Of a DNA stretch of 29,699 nt, positions 16,378 to 24,235 are shown piece after piece. Numbering within the stretch: position 1 is the stretch's first letter; the number at the start of each line of letters is the position of its first letter. Source of the stretch: CAYVQU01 sp964453155 (GTDB lineage: Bacteria > Chloroflexota > Anaerolineae > Anaerolineales > UBA11858); assembly GCA_964453155.1 (NCBI GenBank), contig CAYVQU010000057.1, positions 1 through 29,699 of the forward strand, read 5' to 3'. The position numbers and the translations under genes were made by a program. Below the pieces are notes generated by a model. That model was not told the DNA's origin. It saw nothing but the letters and a program-made list of their open reading frames with translations, and searched no databases.

Positions 16378-16416
16378 GCCTGGCAGGGTTACAACCCTGC
16401 CAGGCCTGGATTTTTT
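16378..16416 (+). terminator. Terminator of icd
   Basis: A 13-bp stem GCCTGGCAGGGTT (16378-16390) with its exact complement at 16393-16405 is followed after five bases by TTTTTT (16411-16416). It starts eight bases past the icd stop, between icd and the convergent TetR gene, and uses the same CCTGGCAGG word as the acnA terminator. Confidence 0.85.
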
Positions 16417-16428
16417 CCTGTATTAAGT

Positions 16429-17013
16429 CTAAGAGATGGCTGCTTGCATTGCATCTTTTAGATTTTTTTCTTTAACATATTTTGGCGGGAATTGATTTTC
16501 TAATACCAGCGTTGAAAATCCGTGCACCGTACTCCACAGTTTAATGGCTGCTGACTCTACGTTGGTTATTTGTAATTGTTTGTTATTCTGGCAATAAACA
16601 ATGATTTCTTCTAGGAGGGAAATATTCTTCTGCGATATTTCTACAAATTTAGGATGATCAAATTCAACTTCTAGCGCGCCAGAAAACATTAATTTGAACC
16701 GACCAGGATCAGCCAGCGCGAATTGGAGATAGGCCCAGGCAATTTCAACAATTATATTTTCGGCCGAGTCTTTGATATGTTCGAACATACCGAATAAGGT
16801 TTGATGGAGTTGTTCATGCCCGGCGGTAGAGATGGCGGCCAGTAGCGCTTGTTTATCGGCAAAATGGTTATAGGGGGCCGTATGACTAACGCCCACCTTC
16901 TTGGCGACTTTGCGTAAACTCAATCCCTCAATCCCTTCATCCGCCAGAATTTCTAAACCGGCCGTTATAAGCGCCGCTTTGAGGTTGCCGTGGTGGTAAG
17001 TGTTATCTGTCAT
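16429..17013 (-). CDS. TetR/AcrR family repressor with WHG-type C-terminal domain
   Basis: A 194-residue regulator. Residues about 8-55 form the TetR DNA-binding domain, with the helix-turn-helix at LSLRKVAKKVGVSHTAPYNHF (about 31-51). The C-terminal ligand domain contains LWSTVHGFSTLVLE, the signature of the WHG subgroup. It should bind palindromic operators as a dimer and be released by a small molecule; the ligand is unknown. Start ATG 17013 is chosen over a TTG at 17019. The -10 box of its promoter ends only seven bases before that ATG, so the message may be leaderless. A matching palindrome lies in its own promoter, and two more lie at 20522 and 20552 between the GH99-type and GH2-like genes, which suggests autoregulation and control of the glycan genes. 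Confidence 0.9.
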   Translation of the reverse strand: MTDNTYHHGNLKAALITAGLEILADEGIEGLSLRKVAKKVGVSHTAPYNHFADKQALLAAISTAGHEQLHQTLFGMFEHIKDSAENIIVEIAWAYLQFALADPGRFKLMFSGALEVEFDHPKFVEISQKNISLLEEIIVYCQNNKQLQITNVESAAIKLWSTVHGFSTLVLENQFPPKYVKEKNLKDAMQAAIS

Positions 17014-17019
17014 GGGCAA

Positions 17020-17049
17020 ATCATACCATAATAATATTGACAGTGTTAA
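17020..17049 (-). promoter_or_regulatory. Promoter of the TetR gene
   Basis: On the minus strand TTAACA (17049-17044) and TATGAT (17025-17020) are 18 bases apart. The -35 box is one half of the operator palindrome, as expected for autorepression. The predicted start is at or next to the ATG. Confidence 0.55.
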
Positions 17050-17053
17050 TATT
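17033..17053. promoter_or_regulatory. TetR operator O1
   Basis: A 21-bp near-perfect dyad centred on 17043, core TTGACAGTGTTAA with AATATT on both sides; only one symmetric pair is mismatched. It covers the -35 boxes of both divergent promoters. The word TTGACAGTGTTAATATTC here recurs at 20526-20543 with one change. Confidence 0.72.
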
Positions 17054-17065
17054 CACCCATAAAAT
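17037..17065 (+). promoter_or_regulatory. Promoter of the membrane protein/UroD-like operon
   Basis: TTGACA (17037-17042) and TAAAAT (17060-17065) are 17 bases apart. The -35 box lies inside operator O1, so TetR binding should block it. AAGGTG (17091-17096) precedes the ATG. Confidence 0.68.
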
Positions 17066-17100
17066 ATACCGTTGGAATCATCTCAACCGAAAGGTGCATA

Positions 17101-17538
17101 ATGAATTTTCTGGTGTATGTCACAATTGGGTTTCTCGTATTTGAAACCCTTAACGTTTTAGCGCTTTATTTCTTTCCCGGATCTAAGTATGCCAATGCTA
17201 TTGGGATTTTCAAGGCCTGGGATAAATCAAAAACCGATCCCGAAATCCATGATTTTGTGAAGTATCTGGTCAATTGGGTCGCTGGGGCGAAGTTGATCTT
17301 CATCCTATTGCTGATCGTCATCTTGCTGTTTGCCGACGACCGGACACTCTTGTTTACCGGGGGCGCCCTGGTACTCTCAATCGCCTCTTTCTTCTGGCGG
17401 CTGTTCCCCCTTATCCGAAAAATGGATCGCGCTGGTCAAATTGAACCAGAAAATTATTCGACCGTTTTGGGGTGGATGATCGGGGCGTTTATATTGATAT
17501 TTGTGATTGCTGTAGTGGTCTCGTTCCTGGCAGGATAG
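17101..17538 (+). CDS. Small four-helix integral membrane protein, unknown family
   Basis: I do not recognise the family. The 145-residue product has four hydrophobic segments, at about 3-22, 55-78, 82-100 and 120-143. A charged loop between the first two contains FKAWDKSKTDPEIHDFVKY, and a basic loop RKMDRAGQIEPENYS lies before the last. No enzyme motif is visible. The AAGGTG ribosome site is four bases before the ATG. It is the first gene after the TetR-controlled promoter, and its stop lies nine bases before the UroD-like gene, so the two are almost certainly co-transcribed. Possible roles are a ligand-efflux or membrane-anchor partner of the downstream enzyme; nothing in the sequence proves either. 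Confidence 0.8.
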   Translation: MNFLVYVTIGFLVFETLNVLALYFFPGSKYANAIGIFKAWDKSKTDPEIHDFVKYLVNWVAGAKLIFILLLIVILLFADDRTLLFTGGALVLSIASFFWRLFPLIRKMDRAGQIEPENYSTVLGWMIGAFILIFVIAVVVSFLAG

Positions 17539-17547
17539 CGACTTCTT

Positions 17548-18786
17548 ATGCAAAACTTGGCTCCGCGGACGGCAAAAACACCACTGACCTCTCGTCAGCG
17601 GGTGTTGACTGCATTAAGCCACAAAGAACCTGACCGCGTTCCCATCGACTTTGGAGGGATGGCCTCCACCGGGATCATGGCGATTGCCTATGCTCGACTG
17701 AAAGAATATCTTGGAATCACCGCTGGGGAAGTACGCGTCTTCGATATGGGCCAGCAGTTGGCCGAAGTGGAACCCGAGATTCTAACCCGCTTTGGGGTGG
17801 ATGTTATCTCGCTGGAAAATTCCCTTGGCGAATCCCAATCCGGATTTTGGAAACCGTGGCAGTTACCTGATGGCACTCCTTGCCAGATCCCGGCCGGGAC
17901 AGACTTAAGGCCTGATGATGAAAATGGCGGCTGGCTGATCTGGGAGCATGGCATTCCGGTCCAACGCATGTCGCCGGATAGTCTCTATTTTTCATCGATA
18001 TTTCATCCCCTGGCCGCAGCGACAACCTCTCCGGATTTAGAGCAATTCCCTCGGCCCGTGATTTCAGATGAAGAGTTGAAATTCATCCAAATGCGAGCCA
18101 AATATCTTTATAAAAATACCGACTTCGCGATTATGGCCAGTTTTGGGGGCAATATTTTAGAGATCGGCCAAAGTCTGCGCGGGTGGGGCCAGTTCATGGT
18201 TGATTTGGCTACCGGGGGCGCATTTGTCGAAGATCTGATCGGGGGCATTGTGGAAACTCACCGGACAAACTTAGCCTTGTTCCTCGAAGCCGTTAGTGAT
18301 TACGTTCAGATCATTCAATTTGGCGACGATTTAGGGACCCAGGACCGCCCCCAAATCTCTCGGCAGATGTACCAAAAATATATCTTTCCCGGGCACAAGG
18401 AACTGTATCAATCCGTCCATCAAAAATCGGATTGTGCCGTTTTCCTGCATTCCTGCGGCAGCATCTATCCCCTCATCCCCGATCTGATCGCAGCCGGGGT
18501 CGATATTCTCAACCCGGTCCAAACCAGTGCGGCCAACATGGAACCCGAAAAATTGAAAGCCGAATTTGGGGATCAGATCACTTTTTGGGGTGGCGGTTGT
18601 GACACTCAGCAGGTGCTACCCAATGCCACTCCTGAAGAGATTGAAGCGCATGTAACCGAACGGATCAATACGTTCGCGCCGGGCGGTGGTTTTGTCTTCA
18701 ACCCCATCCACAATATCCAGGCCAACGTCCCCCCGGAAAACATCGTCGCCATGTTCGAGACTGTGTTGAACCACCGCTATTCATAA
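17548..18786 (+). CDS. UroD/MtaA-superfamily protein, putative corrinoid or cobalamin-type methyltransferase
   Basis: A 412-residue TIM-barrel protein of the uroporphyrinogen decarboxylase superfamily. It is longer than true HemE (about 350) and has the metal-site pattern of MtaA/MtbA-type methyltransferases: LHSCGS (His301, Cys303) and GGGCDTQ (Cys351), giving His-x-Cys...Cys for zinc. FGDDLGTQ (259-264) and HNIQANVPPEN near the end are typical of the uncharacterised UroD-like group. N-terminal SRQRVLTALSHKEPDRVPID is the family opening. No signal peptide. No corrinoid protein or partner methyltransferase is encoded nearby, so the methyl donor or acceptor is unknown. Operon with the small membrane protein and under the TetR-controlled promoter. 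It may act on a methylated or methoxylated compound linked to the glycan genes (inference). Confidence 0.82.
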   Translation: MQNLAPRTAKTPLTSRQRVLTALSHKEPDRVPIDFGGMASTGIMAIAYARLKEYLGITAGEVRVFDMGQQLAEVEPEILTRFGVDVISLENSLGESQSGFWKPWQLPDGTPCQIPAGTDLRPDDENGGWLIWEHGIPVQRMSPDSLYFSSIFHPLAAATTSPDLEQFPRPVISDEELKFIQMRAKYLYKNTDFAIMASFGGNILEIGQSLRGWGQFMVDLATGGAFVEDLIGGIVETHRTNLALFLEAVSDYVQIIQFGDDLGTQDRPQISRQMYQKYIFPGHKELYQSVHQKSDCAVFLHSCGSIYPLIPDLIAAGVDILNPVQTSAANMEPEKLKAEFGDQITFWGGGCDTQQVLPNATPEEIEAHVTERINTFAPGGGFVFNPIHNIQANVPPENIVAMFETVLNHRYS

Positions 18787-18796
18787 GATATTTTTT

Positions 18797-18862
18797 ACCG
18801 CGGAGCCGCAGAGAACGCAGAGTTTTCTAGTAATTTCTCTGCGCTCTCTGTGTCTCCGCTGT
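18797..18862. repeat. Palindromic repeat, CGCAGAG type (copy 1)
   Basis: Arms 18797-18822 (ACCGCGGAGCCGCAGAGAAC...) and 18837-18862 are imperfect inverted copies around an A/T loop. It lies between the convergent UroD-like and GH99-type genes, where it could end transcription from both sides. Related copies: 20345-20414, 24236-24382 and 25881-25943. Confidence 0.7.
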
Positions 18863-18872
18863 GATCAATTTT

Positions 18873-20303
18873 TTATCCCTTCAAATATTTGTCGATCAAT
18901 TCCCTGGTTTTCCGGATATAGAACAACGGGTCCACATCTTCACCATAATTCTCATAGTTGAATGTTGGGATGTTTTTCGGCACGGCGGGTTCGATCTGAG
19001 TCCCCTCGAACCACTCGTTGAAGGATGTAATCCCGACAAAATCAGGATTCGTAGCCACGGCATTTTTCATCATCGTTTCATAATATTGCCCGTGATCTCG
19101 GTCTTTGGTTGTTTTTCCATTCCACGGCCGGAGGCGGGTATCAATATAGCCAGGGCCAACGCAGGGGATGTAAATCAGGTTGTTATCTTGAGCAAACTGG
19201 GCCATCGTGGGCCAATTTGAACTTGTAGAGCCGTAGGAAAATCCGTCGCTGGCAAAGTAGGTGTAAAAACCATCAAATCCGGATTTGACGGTGAACTCGC
19301 CATCGAATTGGGTCGTCCATAAACTGATGAACACGCCATCCAGCGCCGTATTGCGGATTGTGGTTGCACTTTCGGGATTCAACATGCTGAACCACTCGTG
19401 GTGCGCTAACTTGAAAGAGTTGTACAGATAGTAAAGCGGGACTCCATTGAGGCGGTAAATGGCTGGATGCTGGTTGTAGCGCTCACTGATGTAAGTCAGT
19501 TCGGTCCTGAACTCTTCCACTGTCGTATAAAACGGCTCCAAATGAAAAACGACCTGCAGACCGTAGTTGTGGGCCGTATCCAAAATGGTTGGTACCGACT
19601 TGTCAGTGAAGTGGGTATTGCCCCACCAGCTGAGCACGATCACCCCAATGCCCGCAGCTTTAATTTGCTGCATGTGGGTGTCGATGACAGTCGGATCGCT
19701 GTTGCTGTAGCACCCCAACTGCGGATAAAAATTCGCCGCCAGGTCATCGCCGCCTGGATATGGGGGAACCTCATCCCAGGTGGTTTCGATCCAATGTGAG
19801 ACAATTGCACTGTTCCAGCCGATGTAGTCGCCATCAAATTCTGGATTCCCATACCAGCCGTAATAATACGTGTGGGCTTTTACCCCCGGATCGATCTGTT
19901 GGCACAGTTTTTTGAGGGGTTTTCGGCGTTCGACCAACTGCTGACGGACAGCTTTTTCAGCCGCCTCCATGGCCGCTTCAGCTTTCGTTCTGCGCTTCTG
20001 TTGCCCCACTTTTTTGGACACCTCAATTACCAGTGCCCCCTCGGACATGTGTACCAGCCCATGGAGTTGATCGCCCACCAACTCCAGACGGATTGCAACT
20101 TGCTCGATATCGACTTGGGCGTTAAACGCAATCTTGGTTCCCTCAATGACCAAATCTTTCGTCTTGATGGTGAGACCATAGATTTTTAATTTCGCGTTTA
20201 CTTCGCCATCTGCTTCAAAAAAGATGACTCTCCCGGTGCGAAAACCAAAGGGGGCTTCTTTGACCTTGTAATTCCAGGTTCCTAATAAAATATCTCGCAT
20301 CAT
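18873..20303 (-). CDS. GH99-type endo-alpha-mannosidase with N-terminal beta-domain, cytoplasmic
   Basis: A 476-residue protein. Residues about 140-470 match glycoside hydrolase family 99 (endo-alpha-1,2-mannosidase/mannanase): AHTYYYGWYGNPEFDGDY, LSWWG, VVFHLEPFYT, NQHPAIYRLNGVPLYYLYNS and SFNEWFEGTQIEPA. The two glutamates of that last motif (Glu430 and Glu433, spaced E-x-x-E) match the catalytic pair of known GH99 enzymes. Residues 1-100 form a beta-rich, lipocalin-like domain, joined by a charged helix (100-135); this fusion is unusual. There is no signal peptide, so the enzyme should work inside the cell on imported oligosaccharide. AAGGAG precedes ATG 20303 (a second ATG follows directly). 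It diverges from the GH2-like gene across a double TetR operator. Confidence 0.87.
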   Translation of the reverse strand: MMRDILLGTWNYKVKEAPFGFRTGRVIFFEADGEVNAKLKIYGLTIKTKDLVIEGTKIAFNAQVDIEQVAIRLELVGDQLHGLVHMSEGALVIEVSKKVGQQKRRTKAEAAMEAAEKAVRQQLVERRKPLKKLCQQIDPGVKAHTYYYGWYGNPEFDGDYIGWNSAIVSHWIETTWDEVPPYPGGDDLAANFYPQLGCYSNSDPTVIDTHMQQIKAAGIGVIVLSWWGNTHFTDKSVPTILDTAHNYGLQVVFHLEPFYTTVEEFRTELTYISERYNQHPAIYRLNGVPLYYLYNSFKLAHHEWFSMLNPESATTIRNTALDGVFISLWTTQFDGEFTVKSGFDGFYTYFASDGFSYGSTSSNWPTMAQFAQDNNLIYIPCVGPGYIDTRLRPWNGKTTKDRDHGQYYETMMKNAVATNPDFVGITSFNEWFEGTQIEPAVPKNIPTFNYENYGEDVDPLFYIRKTRELIDKYLKG

Positions 20304-20344
20304 AGCTAGGGCTCCTTAATTATGTCAATAGAACCTTGAATACT

Positions 20345-20414
20345 AATCTCACGCCAAGCCGCAAAGTCGCCAAGTTTTTTCTTCAAATTTGTCTTTGCGC
20401 CTAGGCGTGAGATT
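20345..20414. repeat. Palindromic repeat, CGCAAAG type (copy 2), in the GH99 leader
   Basis: AATCTCACGCC (20345-20355) pairs exactly with 20404-20414, and CGCAAAG (20360-20366) with 20393-20399, around a T/A-rich loop. It lies in the predicted roughly 230-base untranslated leader of the GH99-type gene, so it would form a stable RNA hairpin upstream of the ribosome site. The rest of 20304-20525 shows nothing coding. Confidence 0.65.
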
Positions 20415-20521
20415 TGTTCAAGCTATTCTTAACCATTACAGAATTTTAAAAAAAATCGTGTCATTCGGTACAGTTGTTAATTCGTGATTTCTGTCACCTA
20501 TTTCTATCGATTTTTTCTGGC

Positions 20522-20542
20522 AAAATTGACAGTGGTAATATT
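20522..20542. promoter_or_regulatory. TetR operator O2
   Basis: Core TTGACAGTGGTAA centred on 20532. Seventeen of 18 bases (20526-20543) are the same as at operator O1 (17037-17054). It covers the -35 box of the GH2 promoter and lies just upstream of the -10 region on the other strand. Confidence 0.66.
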
Positions 20543-20554
20543 CTAAAGTACAAT
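20526..20554 (+). promoter_or_regulatory. Promoter of the GH2-GPH-GH38 operon
   Basis: TTGACA (20526-20531), 17 bases, TACAAT (20549-20554). The -35 lies inside operator O2 and operator O3 covers the expected start site near 20561, the classical layout for repression. Confidence 0.72.
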
Positions 20555-20568
20555 GTTTACACTGTCAA
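20540..20568 (-). promoter_or_regulatory. Promoter of the GH99-type gene
   Basis: On the minus strand TTGACA (20568-20563), 17 bases, TAGAAT (20545-20540). The -35 lies inside operator O3. The start would fall near 20533, within operator O2. Together with the plus-strand promoter this forms a mirror-image promoter pair. Confidence 0.68.
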
Positions 20569-20572
20569 TATT
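20552..20572. promoter_or_regulatory. TetR operator O3
   Basis: Core TTTACACTGTCAA centred on 20562. Its complement matches operator O1 at 19 of 21 positions. The centre is 30 bp, about three helical turns, from O2, so two repressor dimers could sit on the same face of the DNA. Confidence 0.68.
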
Positions 20573-20600
20573 CGCGTTGTACGAATTATTTAGGTGCCTG

Positions 20601-23600
20601 ATGGTCAAAACTCCCCACATCATCGATCACAACGATTTTTCAACTGAAACCGGTTATTTAAGACCGGGTGAAGCGGATATCCGTGATGAGATTTGCCTCA
20701 ACGGGCGGTGGGACTTTCAACCCATGAATTTGCCTGCTGATTTCATACTTGGAGAATCAACCCCAGTATTACCGCAACCTGAACCAGATCAGTGGGAAAG
20801 CGTGAAGCTGAAAGTGCCCTCCCCCTGGAACATCAATGGTTTTGTCACTGGCGATGGGATCCCTGGGGGTGATTTTGTTTGTTACCCTAGTTACCCCGAA
20901 TACTGGAACGATGTCAAAATGGGTTGGATGCAGCGTAAAATCCATATCCCTGTGGATTGGGAAGGACAAAGTATCCAACTTCATTTTGAAGCGGTGTGTG
21001 GTCACTGTCAGGTTTATATTGACGGGGTCAAGGTGAGCGAACATTTTGACAACAGCCTGCCAGAAACCTATTCGCTGGATGGGTTTGTGTCCCCTGGCAA
21101 AACGCATACATTGTGGGTAGGCGTGCGGGCCCCGGATCTTTTTAGTGTAAAGGATGAATCAGACGGATTGGCCTATCATAACGGCACAAAAAAACTGACC
21201 TATCCCACCGGTTCGTTCTTCAACATGAATACGACCGGGATCTGGCAGGATGTTTACTTGCTGGGCGTACCGCGGGTGCGCATTACGGATGTGTTTGTCC
21301 AGCCGGATTTATCCGCTGCCAAATTAAAGATTCAGGTGACGATTGAAAACCGGAGCGGGGAAGCTGCCGGCCTATCTGTAAATGGAGTGGTAAAGGCCTT
21401 GCAGCCGTTTTCATTCCCCGATGACGGTATTCGGGTCGTGCCGCATTATGACCTTGAAGATGCCCCGGTACTTGAATTATCTGGTGAAAAAATCATCGTT
21501 GCAGCGGATTCAGAAATGGTTATCACTCTTGCGGCTAATGTATCTAGAAAACTGCAGCAGTGGAATTTTGAGAACCCTAAGCTTTACGCCGCCCTCTTGA
21601 CTTTAACACAGGACGGAAAACCAACCGACTGCAAATACACTCGCTTCGGTTGGCGAGAATTCAAGATCAAGAATGGGGATTTTTACCTCAATGACCGCAA
21701 GATTCAGATCAAAGCGGATTCGTGGCACTTTATGGGCATTCCTCAGATGACGCGGCGGTACGCCTTTGCCTGGTACCGGGCTATCCAAGACGCCGGGGGG
21801 AATGGGGTCCGGCTGCATGCCATGCCCTATCCCACCTTTTATCTGGAAGTCGCCGATGAGATGGGTATCTGCGTATTGGATGAAAGTGCCATTTGGGCCA
21901 GCCATTCCCAATTCAATTATGCTGAACCCAGTACCTGGGAACGGTTTAGTACGCATGTTACTCGTTTGGTCTTGCGGGATCGGAATTATCCCTCGGTAAT
22001 GGGCTGGAGCGTTGAAAATGAAGTTCGCATGGAACTGGATACCCCCTTCCTAACGGAAGAAATCTATGGGCTGGTCAAAGAGCAGGTGTGTAAGCTGCGG
22101 GATATTGTGCGCAAACTCGATCCCACCCGGGATTGGATCAGCGGCGATGGATCCTCTGATTGGGATGGCGAATTCCCCACCAGTATGCTCCATTATGAAA
22201 ATATCGCCAGCTACCCTCAGATCAAAAAAGAAGCCAACAAACCGGTTGGGGTGGGGGAATGTACCATTGCTTACTTTGGGTCTCCCAAACACGCCGCGGA
22301 ATTTGCCGGTGATCTAGCTTATCAAAGCGCTGAAGAGCGGATGAAGGGGGTCGCCATCGAAGCCGATGCCCAGTTGCAGGCCCAGCTGGCTGCCGATTTC
22401 AGTTATGCGAGTGTCTTTAATCTAGCCTGGTACGCGCTGAAACCACTACCGCTGGGACACGCCCGCCCGGAAAATGCCCCGACCATTGAAAATGGCATTT
22501 ATTTTGGTAATTACCAGGAAGGCAAACCCGGTGTGCAACCGGAACGGTTGGGGCCGTATTGCACCACGCTCAATCCCGGTTACGATCCCGACCTGCCAAT
22601 GTATGAACCCTGGCCGATGTATGACGCGATCAAGTCGGCGTTCGCTTCCGGCGGACCTTTGCCGTCACCTTATAAAGCGGAGGTTGCCTCTCCACCACAG
22701 AAACCGCTGCCGGTAATTAACAATCCCGCGCCCGTAGCCTTTATTGGGGAAACAAATGGCGTTCACTATCAAGGATTAAAGGCCGCTGGGGTGCAATTCA
22801 GTGCAAAGGGTTCTACCGGCTTTATCTATGCTGACCTGGCAGCGCTTTCCCCCCTGCAAAGATGGCGCTTGAAAAGAAAAATCAAAGCGCTCAAGAAAAG
22901 TGGCGGCACAATTTTCCTGTCTGGGTTGACCACTGCATCTACTGGCGTGCTGGAAATCCTGACCGGTGAAAAAATAGAAATCTACGCGCGGGAGGCGGCT
23001 TCGCTGGTGTTTGCGGGCGAGTACGCCAACACCGACCCATTGGTGGATCATTTCCGCCTGGGAGAACTATATTTTGCCGAAGATGATGACAATGTTATTC
23101 AACGCTTTGGGATTCGGTCTGAGAATCTGGATACAGCCGAAGCGCTCCTGAAATCATGTGGCTGCGATTGGCGGTTGTGGAATCATCAGCCAGAAACTTC
23201 GAAAACCGGAGCGCTCTACCGGAGTGAAAAAGAGCCGCCTGTTGCCAACTCCCTAATAAAACTCACTCTTGGCAAGGCCACGATTCTGCTGTCTACGATT
23301 GAAATGCGGGCCCACCAGACCCTCTCCGAACGTAACCGCAAACACTTATGGCACAAACTGATGAAAGCAACCGGCGCCCAGATCGCTGATAACTTCGGGA
23401 AAGATGCCCGTTTCAGCACCTATACCCCCGCCCAAGAAATACTTAAGAATCCACAGGCCACAGCCGTTGTCCGCAAATTCATTCCCATGGTCGGAATGTT
23501 GACTGATGAGATGATCGCGGAGATCAGTTCTTTCAATATCCGCGAACTGGCTAAAATGCATGGCAGGCTGCTGTTGTTGAGTAAGAAAAAACTGGAAAAA

Positions 23601-24200
23601 ATCGACCTGGCCCTCAGTGAAATTCCCTTGGAAATGGAAAATTCTATAGGTACATCGGCTTTAGAAGGAGACCAAATCATCCGGGCTCTGGTAGCTGGTT
23701 TTTTTGTTGGGCACGATCCTGCGGAGCTGCTGAACGAAGATTTTTTGAGTGGAGAAAATAACATCGCACCCACACCAGGAGCCGAGGTCATCCACGGCGC
23801 TTTTTCAACCGCCTGGCAAGTTCAACACGCCGGACGGGATGGATTTCGGTTTGCCGAGATGGGTTTTGATGATCAAACAGATCCTTCCGCCTGCTATCTG
23901 AGTTTTCATCTCAACAGCCCCCGGGATTTGGAAAATTTGCTGATTGAACCCAATGTACCCCAACTCTATCTAAACCTGGAAACCACCAGCTGTTTTAGGG
24001 CTTGGCTTAATGGCAAAGAAATCTACACCCACGATAAAGTTTCTTCTGAACCAGCCAAGGTCATAATTCCTCTGCTACTCGGAAAAGGAATTAACCACAT
24101 CTTATTGAAAGTTGTGAATGTCGATACCAATTTTAAATTGAAAGCATACCTTTCCTCTACGCATGAGGATTTTATCGGTAAACTTGAGAGTACGCTTTAG
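20601..24200 (+). CDS. GH2-like glycoside hydrolase with long C-terminal extension (possible beta-mannosidase)
   Basis: A 1199-residue protein. Residues about 20-225 form the GH2 sugar-binding sandwich (LNGRWDFQP, TTGIWQDVYL). Residues about 226-355 form the Ig-like domain ending FGWREF. Residues about 356-640 form the TIM barrel, with acid/base WSVENE (Asn473-Glu474) and probable nucleophile in VGVGECT (Glu553). Residues about 640-1199 go beyond a normal GH2: a Rossmann-like segment (FIYADLAALSPLQRW...TIFLSGL) resembling glutamine-amidotransferase-type domains of beta-galactosidases, and a final sandwich with CFRAWLNGKEIYTH. No signal peptide. ATG 20601 follows AGGTG; an upstream ATG at 20553 lies in the operator and -10 box and is rejected. 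Beta-mannosidase is plausible beside GH99 and GH38, but galactosidase or glucuronidase specificity is not excluded. Confidence 0.85.
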   Translation: MVKTPHIIDHNDFSTETGYLRPGEADIRDEICLNGRWDFQPMNLPADFILGESTPVLPQPEPDQWESVKLKVPSPWNINGFVTGDGIPGGDFVCYPSYPEYWNDVKMGWMQRKIHIPVDWEGQSIQLHFEAVCGHCQVYIDGVKVSEHFDNSLPETYSLDGFVSPGKTHTLWVGVRAPDLFSVKDESDGLAYHNGTKKLTYPTGSFFNMNTTGIWQDVYLLGVPRVRITDVFVQPDLSAAKLKIQVTIENRSGEAAGLSVNGVVKALQPFSFPDDGIRVVPHYDLEDAPVLELSGEKIIVAADSEMVITLAANVSRKLQQWNFENPKLYAALLTLTQDGKPTDCKYTRFGWREFKIKNGDFYLNDRKIQIKADSWHFMGIPQMTRRYAFAWYRAIQDAGGNGVRLHAMPYPTFYLEVADEMGICVLDESAIWASHSQFNYAEPSTWERFSTHVTRLVLRDRNYPSVMGWSVENEVRMELDTPFLTEEIYGLVKEQVCKLRDIVRKLDPTRDWISGDGSSDWDGEFPTSMLHYENIASYPQIKKEANKPVGVGECTIAYFGSPKHAAEFAGDLAYQSAEERMKGVAIEADAQLQAQLAADFSYASVFNLAWYALKPLPLGHARPENAPTIENGIYFGNYQEGKPGVQPERLGPYCTTLNPGYDPDLPMYEPWPMYDAIKSAFASGGPLPSPYKAEVASPPQKPLPVINNPAPVAFIGETNGVHYQGLKAAGVQFSAKGSTGFIYADLAALSPLQRWRLKRKIKALKKSGGTIFLSGLTTASTGVLEILTGEKIEIYAREAASLVFAGEYANTDPLVDHFRLGELYFAEDDDNVIQRFGIRSENLDTAEALLKSCGCDWRLWNHQPETSKTGALYRSEKEPPVANSLIKLTLGKATILLSTIEMRAHQTLSERNRKHLWHKLMKATGAQIADNFGKDARFSTYTPAQEILKNPQATAVVRKFIPMVGMLTDEMIAEISSFNIRELAKMHGRLLLLSKKKLEKIDLALSEIPLEMENSIGTSALEGDQIIRALVAGFFVGHDPAELLNEDFLSGENNIAPTPGAEVIHGAFSTAWQVQHAGRDGFRFAEMGFDDQTDPSACYLSFHLNSPRDLENLLIEPNVPQLYLNLETTSCFRAWLNGKEIYTHDKVSSEPAKVIIPLLLGKGINHILLKVVNVDTNFKLKAYLSSTHEDFIGKLESTL

Positions 24201-24235
24201 CAGTTAAGAACTTTAAGGAGAAAGGCCAAATATTT

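Noticed and set aside
20553..20600. Upstream ATG extending the GH2-like protein by 16 residues
   Set aside because: The ATG is inside the -10 box and operator O3; ATG 20601 has a ribosome site.
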